Positions 57,174 to 64,000 of a stretch of DNA of 64,000 bases are shown in pieces. The position numbers and the translations under genes were made by a program. Source of the stretch: Hyaloperonospora brassicae (Eukaryota > Oomycota > Peronosporomycetes > Peronosporales > Peronosporaceae); the NCBI GenBank assembly GCA_947650285.1, contig CANTFL010001449.1, positions 62,001 through 126,000 of the forward strand. The letters run 5' to 3'. Position 1 is the stretch's first letter. Every line of letters begins with the position of its first letter. The notes under the pieces were generated by a model. It did not search any database, had not been told where the DNA came from, and saw nothing but the letters and a program-made list of their open reading frames with translations.

Positions 57174-57583
57174 TGTAACGGGGTGAGCCCATTACATAAA
57201 ATTGGTACAAAAGTACCAATTTTGAATATTATCTCTAAGGGTAATATCCGTGGAGGGGTCCACTTCTTGGTTGATGTACACGGTACATCAACCAATTTAA
57301 CCACCAATCGCTGCTGGACGCGCGCAATGGGTGGTGGACAGAAGACCCACATAGTAGACAGTAGTTTAATATACTTAGTTTGAGAGGAAAGATGGTTTAG
57401 TAAGAACATAACTATATTAAATAACAGTTCTACTTTTTCCTCAAGACAGAGCTTTCGGGTTCTGTATTGTCTTGTTCGCGCTTCCTTACGCCACGTGTAC
57501 GTGACTTCGGGCGTACGCACCCTTGTATTGTTATCAATACAAGGCCTTGATCATTTATTTGAGCAAGAGCGTGCCCCGTTACA
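57174..57583 (+). repeat. solo LTR of gypsy 1 family
   Basis: Starts TGTAACGGGGTGAGCCC and ends GTGCCCCGTTACA. Flanks TATAC (left) and TTTAC (right) are a 5-bp duplication with one change. Perfect hairpins: AAAATTGGTAC with GTACCAATTTT (57198-57223, loop AAAA), TTGGTTGATGTAC with GTACATCAACCAA (57267-57295, loop ACG) and CCTTGTATTG with CAATACAAGG (57522-57545, loop TTAT). Confidence 0.9.
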
Positions 57584-58913
57584 TTTACGGTGTCATAGTG
57601 TCGACCGCAAGCTCGTCGAAGGGATGCCGACTCTCTACTGGCATTCACCTCACCGCTAACGGTGTAATGTCCAATAACATGTGCTGAACTTGTCCCCACT
57701 GACTTGTGTACCCGTTTGTCGGGCAAGTTGCACTCTTCTGGTTGGCGTTGAGACGATGACTATCGTGATCTTGGTCGGGATTGGTACGAAAAAATGTGTT
57801 GGAATGAGTTGCATGAATTTTCTCGAGGGTCCTCTCTCGAAGTCGCTATGGTCTGTCCCGGGATCGTCTTGAGTTAGATGTAAATGATTTGAGCTGAGTT
57901 GTCCTCTAAACACTTGAGCCGTCTCGCGACCTTACTTTGTGTTTATGCTGCGTACTTTCGCCGTTGGAATTTAAAAAGCGCTATTGCCAACATAGCCAAA
58001 CAATAAAGGGACGATCTTCTGTATTATCTTGAGCGGCCCTCTTATACGTCGGATGTCCAAAACTATATTCCTAAACAGAGGTCGAAACGTATCTTAGTAG
58101 CTCTACTTTAATTATTACAAAATAGTGAAAAGGTGCGAAAGAGAACGATCATGCCTCTCTGCATCTCATGGTACTTGGTCACTTGTCGACCATACCATAA
58201 TTGAAGATGTATATTATATATCAATCGTATCTGGCTAGCGAATCGCGGTCAATCGGGATCTTGCATCGCGATCGTTCGATAAGTCTTGCATTATGTATCA
58301 CGATCCGTATAAATCACAGATCACGCATCGCGGCCGATATGCGATTACACTATATAAAAATTTCTACTCAAATTTTGAACAAATCCCAATTAAGATTGAA
58401 AATTCGATCGATAATTCATACCAACACGACATACTGATTTAGCAGGTTCATTGAATGCTATTTTATGCGATCCAAAATCAGCCGATCAGCGGTGTAGAGA
58501 GTGGACCACGTGTAACTGATGAAAACGATATGATGGGCGAGCTTGCATACATGTTATCTGCCACTTATCAGCTGCATTTCGCACAGCATCCGTGCTACCA
58601 GTCTTGTTTAGGGTTCTCCACATCTTCACTAATGTACATATATCCCGTATCGTACAGAATCGCGGATCGCAGATCTTACCTCCTAGATCACCGAGCCCAC
58701 CGACCATCGACCATTGATTGAAGTCCGTCAAGTCGGGACATAACTAACATCATATAGTCGTGTCCTAGACTGGGTATTGATTGTCGAGAAGAGGTACAAC
58801 GCCCAGTCATGGCTCGATCAATATATGAATGTGTCTTCCATCGCACTGGGCGATCAATTTCTCTGAATTTCGTTAATCAACTTTCTCTTATTCGCAGTGA
58901 AATGTCAATATGA
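57584..58913. other. intergenic, no gene recognised
   Basis: Only short ORFs without known domains. 58230-58700 is rich in CGATC/GATCG words similar in style to the family 3 repeats and may be a decayed copy. Confidence 0.35.
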
Positions 58914-58936
58914 TGTAACGGGCTCACCCTGTTACA
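58914..58936. repeat. isolated gypsy 1 LTR-end hairpin
   Basis: TGTAACGGG and CCCTGTTACA separated by a few bases, the same palindrome that begins the gypsy 1 family LTRs, but without the rest of an LTR. Confidence 0.5.
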
Positions 58937-59975
58937 TCGTCAAAAGCAGCAAACCGCCGACAGCAAGGCAATGCATCAAGTACTGGTGATACTCACTCCG
59001 GGCGGGATATCTTCCATGAAGTCGACATGTAACATTTCACGTCTTGCCGTAGGTAAGTACAGCTTTGTAAGTTGGTGAGATATGACGTATATGACAAAGT
59101 GTGACAACTGCTCTGTTGCAGAAAGGCGGCAGCTTTCCCAAGCATAATAACGACACAAGTACCTGTCGTCATTGTAACTAATGTTGTCATAGATATGAAA
59201 TTGCAAGGTGCACTTGAGATGTTTTGTCCGCCCGCGTCGCTAGTGTTCATGAGAAGACTTCCGAATGAATAGAGAAAGAAACTATCGCATGCTTATGATA
59301 AGTGTTCTTGTAAGTCCGATACTTGCTTTATCCGTGTTTTCTTCTTAACTCATCAAATGTCAACAAATATCAGGGATCCCCCTACGTTTGTCTTGCTCGT
59401 TTCAATGCATCCCCATTGACAACATCATTAATTAGTGCCCTAGGAGAGCACCGCAGCTTTGACGTGTATCGAATGATGTACTATTCTGAATTGCCGATAA
59501 AAGTACATAGCCCACGAACCGAGGAGAGGCGTATTGCTATCGACAGCAGAATGCACCCAACTAAGTAACGCTGCGACATCGTGAGCCATCGGTTTCATTG
59601 TTGAATGTGCAGAAGAAGCTAGTGTCGATCGTTTTCCCTTCGCAAGGCTGACTGCAGAAACTACTTAAGCTTGACAATTGACATCCAACACCTCTGGTAA
59701 AGGGTGTTGGTATTCGTGTTGTTGATGTGCACGATACAAGGGCGTTCGTACACTTTGACAGCACGAATGTTGAAAACAATGTTTATCGACAACTTTCTAC
59801 GGCATTAGACTGTGGTACATGAGCGCCATGCACAAATAAAAGTACGTAAAAGTGATTGACACTATGGAAAAAAAAGTTACTACGTGGAGTGAGTTTTAGT
59901 AAGACCAGCATGCAGATGTAGAGAACGTAGCAAGCCAACGTGGTACGCCGCGTCAATGAGCTCAAGCGATCTGAC
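58937..59975. other. intergenic
   Basis: AT-rich, short ORFs only; 3' flank of the Rab gene at the right end. Nothing recognised. Confidence 0.4.
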
Positions 59976-60685
59976 TTAACAACAGCCTTTCTTCGCGGGT
60001 GCTGGCTTTACACTGAGATTGACCGAGTCCTTCTTCTGCGGCCCACCTTCGTCCGTCAGTCTGTTCTTCACTTCGCGCGCAATCTCGATGAAGCCACCTT
60101 CGACATTAATATTGTTCTTCGCACTCGTTTCAAAAAACTTGACACCGTATTCGTCGGCTAGTGCCTGACCTTCCTCCGTGCTCACGATCTTGTCGTCCAT
60201 CATGTCGCACTTGTTGCCAATGAGAATTTTGTTCACGTGCACGTCAGCGTGCTGTTGAATCTGCCCTACCCAATTTCGGATACTCTGGAAAGATGCGCGA
60301 TCCGTCACGTCGTAGACCAACAAGATACCCTGCGCGCCACGAAAGTACGACGTCGTGATCGTGCGAAAGCGCTCTTGGCCAGCCGTGTCCCAGATCTGCA
60401 GCTTCACCTTTTTGCTGTCCAGCTCAATGTTCTTGATCTTGAAGTCAATGCCGATCGTCGTGATAAACGTCGGGGAAAACGAGTCGTTCGCGTATCGCAG
60501 CAGCAAACACGTTTTGCCCACACCTGAAACACACCACGTCCGTCAGTACTCGACGTCTCGGGGTCCGAGGCAAAGGAGCACCCGAAACGAGCATAGCATA
60601 GCTGTCCCGGCACGAAGCACGCACCGCTATCACCAATCATCAGCAACTTGATCTGCATGTCGAAGGTGGTATCATGACGTGCCAT
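59976..60685 (-). CDS. Rab8/Sec4-like small GTPase
   Basis: A membrane-traffic GTPase, by similarity controlling secretory vesicle delivery to the plasma membrane. Two exons, 60685-60625 and 60523-59976, with a 101-nt GT-AG intron inside the P-loop, give 202 residues. Start [20 protein letters not shown]; the join makes GDSGVGKT. Switch I contains [12 protein letters not shown] and switch [22 protein letters not shown]. Guanine-binding motifs are GNKCDM and ETSAK. The C-terminus PAPAKKGCC gives two prenylatable cysteines. The switch I, switch II and [15 protein letters not shown] segments favour the Rab8/10/Sec4 group over Rab1. All GTP-binding residues are intact. Divergent from the kinase gene, ~0.7 kb apart. 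Confidence 0.95.
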
Positions 60686-61409
60686 TGCGAAGAGCTGCAA
60701 ATGGGTACACAAAAGCGCAAAAGTGAGTTTTCTACAGTCACTTGTGCATAGTCTTATGAGCCTTTTCGTCCATAAGATATTGAGCTCTTTGTCCGTTGTA
60801 TCCATACTATGATACTACGAAATAAGTGCGTTCAATCGATGCAAAAAAGAGAACGAAAAACAGTATCGGAACAAAGCAACGGGACAGAGAATAGAAAAAG
60901 TGTATCCATACGGAGATTCGAGTCAGTCGCAGGACGCGGCGGCAACAAGCGCAACGAGTCAGTGCTCGGCACCTGTTCCACACACGGAGAGGTCGCTCGG
61001 CACGCTTTCTAGCGCCGCGTGAGTGAGTGACGGGGCAATCGCTCGACGTTCTCGCACTGGCGCTCGTCGGGTGTGAGGTATATACTTAACTTTGTCTCCC
61101 CCTACACCGCCGACGTAACGTAAGAAAAAGGACTCTGTGTAGCTATCCAGCCCTCATTTATGTACCCTACACAACATGAGCTCACGCCTAGACAAAAAAA
61201 GGACCCGTCACAAATTAGTGGGCACATAAAAGTCCCACAACACCCATTTGAAACGTCCCACAACACCCATTTGAAACGTCCCACAACACCCATTTGAAAC
61301 GTCCTTGGGACCCATTTCTCGAGCCCATGATCCAAAGCCGTATGTTTGTGTACCCACCTCATCGATTGCGTCTCCATGCGCTCTATCGCGCTCTCTCTCT
61401 ATCGCTCGA
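60686..61409. promoter_or_regulatory. divergent region between Rab and kinase genes
   Basis: Contains promoters of both genes and the 23-bp tandem repeat at 61232-61300. The true first exon of the kinase gene could lie here. A CGCTCTCTCTCTATCGCTC tract near 61387-61405 resembles the CT-rich initiator context of oomycete genes. Confidence 0.45.
61232..61300 (+). repeat. 23-bp tandem repeat, three units
   Basis: GTCCCACAACACCCATTTGA plus AAC repeated three times at 61232, 61255 and 61278, followed by a partial unit. It lies about 110 bp upstream of the proposed kinase start. Confidence 0.9.
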
Positions 61410-63969
61410 ATGTCTCGTCCCACTTCATTGACTCACACGTACTTGTGCTTTCATCTTGTTTTGACGTGATGCTGCAGCAAAGGACGCAGCGGAGAAGCCG
61501 AGTATCGAAGAGTTCAAACAGGGCACATCGCTGGGTCAGGGCAACTTCTCACGCATTGTGCAAGTGAAGCACAAAGCAACGGGTGAGCCGTTTGCGCTCA
61601 AGATCATTGACAAGCAGCACATCCATCGGCTACGGATCCGCCATCCGAATATCTTCAATGAGGTTAACATGGAAAAGCACGCGCTGAACCGATTGCGCCA
61701 TCCGAACATCATCCGCCTGTACCAGACGTTCCAGGACGCGCACAAGCTGTATTTCTTACTGGAGCTGCTTAATGGTGGAGAGCTGCTCAACCAGTTGATG
61801 CATGAAGGTCGGCAGTTGGGGCTGAACGAAGACCTCGCGCGCTTCTTCTTGGCTGACGTTGTCAATGCCGTCGAGCACATGCATGCCCACCAGCTGCTTC
61901 ACCGCGACCTAAAACCCGAGAATATGGTGACTTGCGAATCAATAGGTGGGCACTTGAAACTCATTGACTTTGGCACCGCTAAGGATCTTGCCGACAAGAA
62001 ACTAGATGGACCGAACTTTGTCGGCACGCCAGAGTATATGGCCCCCGAGACGATCGAAAACAAGGATCCGACGTATGCAAGTGATATGTGGGCGTTCGGC
62101 TGCATTGTGTACCAGCTTTTGACAGGCGAAACACCATTTAGTGGTGGCAGTGTCTACCTTACGCTTCTGCGGATTCAAAAGGGAAGCTACGATGTACCCG
62201 ACTACCTTTCAGCTGAATCCCGCGACTTGATTCACGCGCTACTTCAGAAAGATCCTACGAAACGCCTTGGCGGCGTCAAAGCAAATGCAATGAGTGCAGC
62301 CAAAGGTAAACATCTGAACAGTGTACTTATAGGTGTGCTACATTGCGTTAATCGAGATGTGTGCTGCTCGTTCTGTTTGCGTAGCGCACCCGTTCTTCAA
62401 AGGCATTGATTTCGACAATCACATACAAGCAGTCGTACCGTCATCACACTTTTGTGGATCGAAGCTCTTTCCACTCGTCAAAAGTCTTGTGGATGCGAGT
62501 GAATCTTTCGATGTCCATCGTTCACTAAACTTTGATGGAGAGAGTATTCAGGCGCAGGTCAATGCACTCTCACCATCTGATCGAAGCATACTGATGCACA
62601 TTCTTCGGCGCAAACGCAAATTGCATTTACCAGGCAAGGGCATAGCAATGAAGGGATATGGGCATATCCTGGCTTGCTGACACCTTTTTTCGCTGATAGG
62701 CATATACCCTCGCTTTTTCAGCTCGGCCAGCCGCGGTCGGTGCATGTATGCTTGCAACCGAGAATACGTAGGATTCACACACGATCTGCAAAAACAATGG
62801 GCGGGCAACTTTTGGTTCATGCAGGTTTGTCAAACTGGTGTCCACCAAGTTCGTGACTGCCGATTTACACTGTCGATGGCTACGTACCCTTTCTTCAACA
62901 GTTATGCGGACCCAGGCTTGGCCGAGCAGCTGCTCTTACTGAGGCAGATGGCAAAGGAGGATCAACGTGGGAAGCCGAATCGAAAGCGTTCCTCAAAGCA
63001 ATTGATTTCGTAAATTCTCGAAAACCAGCGTTTGTTGTGATCTACGGAAAGTTTGTCGACTCGAAACCGAGCCAGGCATTTTACGAAGCCCAAGTCACAG
63101 CATTCCAAGAACTAGTGAACCGGATCGTTCCCCAATGTCGCCTGGTACGTAATGTCTGGGACAATTCTGTTTCTCTCTAGATCGAAGCTTACCGAATCGT
63201 TGTAGGTATTTGTCGCAGGTTCAGGCGAATTCGACACGCCCGATGACATGATGGTGTACCAAAAATACTTTGGCGACTGCCGATACAGCTTTTGGTAGGT
63301 ACGAATCGTAAAATGCAATCTGCTTGCATCGCTAACCTTTTCTCCGTCATTGAGGTATGGCGGCATCAAGTTTATTGTTGCCAACTCAACGGTTATGTAC
63401 CACAATGAAGTGTTTCCAGATGAAGTGGCAATGCAGACAGGTCGGTTGATGTTCGTTGACGCGCCTTCTACTCCGCCATGTCATACGTAACGATTGTCTT
63501 TGCCTAGAATGGATGAAGCAGGAGCTGGAAAATGGGAAGCTGTGTGCGCGTGGGACCGTCTTACTTTCTGGTCAGTCACTCTATCCCGGGGCCCGAGTAG
63601 CTGATAGGAGTGGAAGCATCGACAAGCAGGCATTAGTGTGTGCCGAGATCTCCGAAAAGGTTCGTGGTGACTCTCAAGCTCATTTAGGTAGGCCTTTCAC
63701 TTCATTAACATCTTCTGCTTTTACAGCTGCAAGCAAAGTATTGGGAGATGATATGCACTGGTCAGGTATGCCTTGTGGCAAGTGGAAGTACAACTGACGA
63801 CAGTGTGATCAGCATTTCGACAAAAGCCGTCAAAGGAAAAGCAGACGGGTACAAGTGCGAGATCGTGTCTTGTAAATCGCCATGGGGAGAATCTTCGAGC
63901 GTCATCCATTGCACTGAGGTAACTGAAGTTGGCGTTCATACAAAAGCTTGTCACGTGCAGAGCTCGTGA
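61410..63969 (+). CDS. PDK1-like kinase fused to CPPED1-like pseudophosphatase
   Basis: Exons 61478-62305, 62385-62633, 62700-62824, 62902-63144, 63206-63294, 63355-63440, 63508-63659 and 63727-63969 keep one frame. A tiny first exon (61410-61416, M-S) is a guess, giving ~673 residues. Kinase (about 15-290): loop GQGNFSRIV, FALKIIDK, HRDLKPEN, DFGTAKD and VGTPEYMAPE. The order and FFLLELLNGGEL-like features point to PDK1, though Asn replaces the PDK1 activation-loop Ser before FVGT, and no PH domain follows. The second half (about 397-655) has the CPPED1 calcineurin-type fold: GNFWFMQ, FVVIYGKFVD, VFVAGSGEFD, YSFWYGGIKFIVANS, EWMKQELENG and VCLVASGSTT. The expected D, GD.H, GNHD, H and GH.H ligands are all replaced, so it is likely a non-enzymatic phosphatase fold. 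The 62634 donor is GC. Confidence 0.85.
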
Positions 63970-64000
63970 TCGCTGTCACTGCGACCGCTTGTGAGAAAAC

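Noticed and set aside
63675..63797. Alternative end of the phosphatase at KWKYN (stop 63795-63797)
   Set aside because: Using donor 63660 and acceptor 63727 gives EISEK joined to LQAKYW and a CPPED1-like VCLVASG strand; the other frame loses the fold.

Overview
The window looks like a nuclear contig of an oomycete, most likely Phytophthora or a downy mildew. The reasons are inferential: short introns (roughly 65-210 nt) with GT-AG and occasional GC-AG ends, an eEF3 gene outside the fungi, GC-rich house-keeping exons packed tightly on both strands, and AT-richer flanks filled with Ty3/gypsy elements, a LINE and a Crypton-like recombinase relic. No species can be named from the sequence alone.

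Left repeat block (1-24.6 kb). A decayed + strand Ty3/gypsy element (857-17834) is split by an 8.1 kb minus-strand LINE (4175-12285) flanked by an exact 8-bp target duplication. Its gag is interrupted by a 0.47 kb very AT-rich foreign segment. An antisense ORF lies just inside the 3' LTR. The gypsy block sits between two inverted copies of a ~0.6 kb Crypton-like recombinase fragment (265-856 and 21481-22065). A 1.7 kb GATC-rich LTR-like repeat and a few unidentified minus-strand ORFs fill the rest.

Gene island (24.6-45.4 kb). In order: WASH complex subunit strumpellin (+), PP2A activator PTPA (+), elongation factor eEF3 (+), DNA polymerase kappa with two UBZ fingers (-), a SIW14/OCA-type phosphatase lacking its catalytic arginine (-), a membrane RING-H2 protein (+), an RCC1-repeat protein with a possible mitochondrial presequence (+), and a SANT-domain protein resembling Cramped (-). 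Intergenic gaps here are mostly 80-400 bp; the exception is 2.8 kb before eEF3.

Right repeat block (46.2-59.9 kb). A second Ty3/gypsy element, a chromovirus on the minus strand (46164-55288, 5-bp target duplication), carries two nested solo LTRs, each with its own target duplication, and an antisense ORF next to its 3' LTR. Further solo and decayed LTRs follow.

Right gene pair (60.0-64.0 kb). A Rab8/Sec4-like GTPase (-) and, divergently, a PDK1-like kinase fused in frame to a CPPED1-like calcineurin-type phosphatase domain from which every recognisable metal ligand has been lost. This kinase-pseudophosphatase fusion, and the ladders of perfect hairpins with covarying stems in the LTRs of the first gypsy family, are the most unusual things in the window.

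Functionally the genes are cellular house-keeping (endosomal actin, PP2A maturation, translation elongation, lesion bypass, membrane traffic, signalling) and do not form one pathway.
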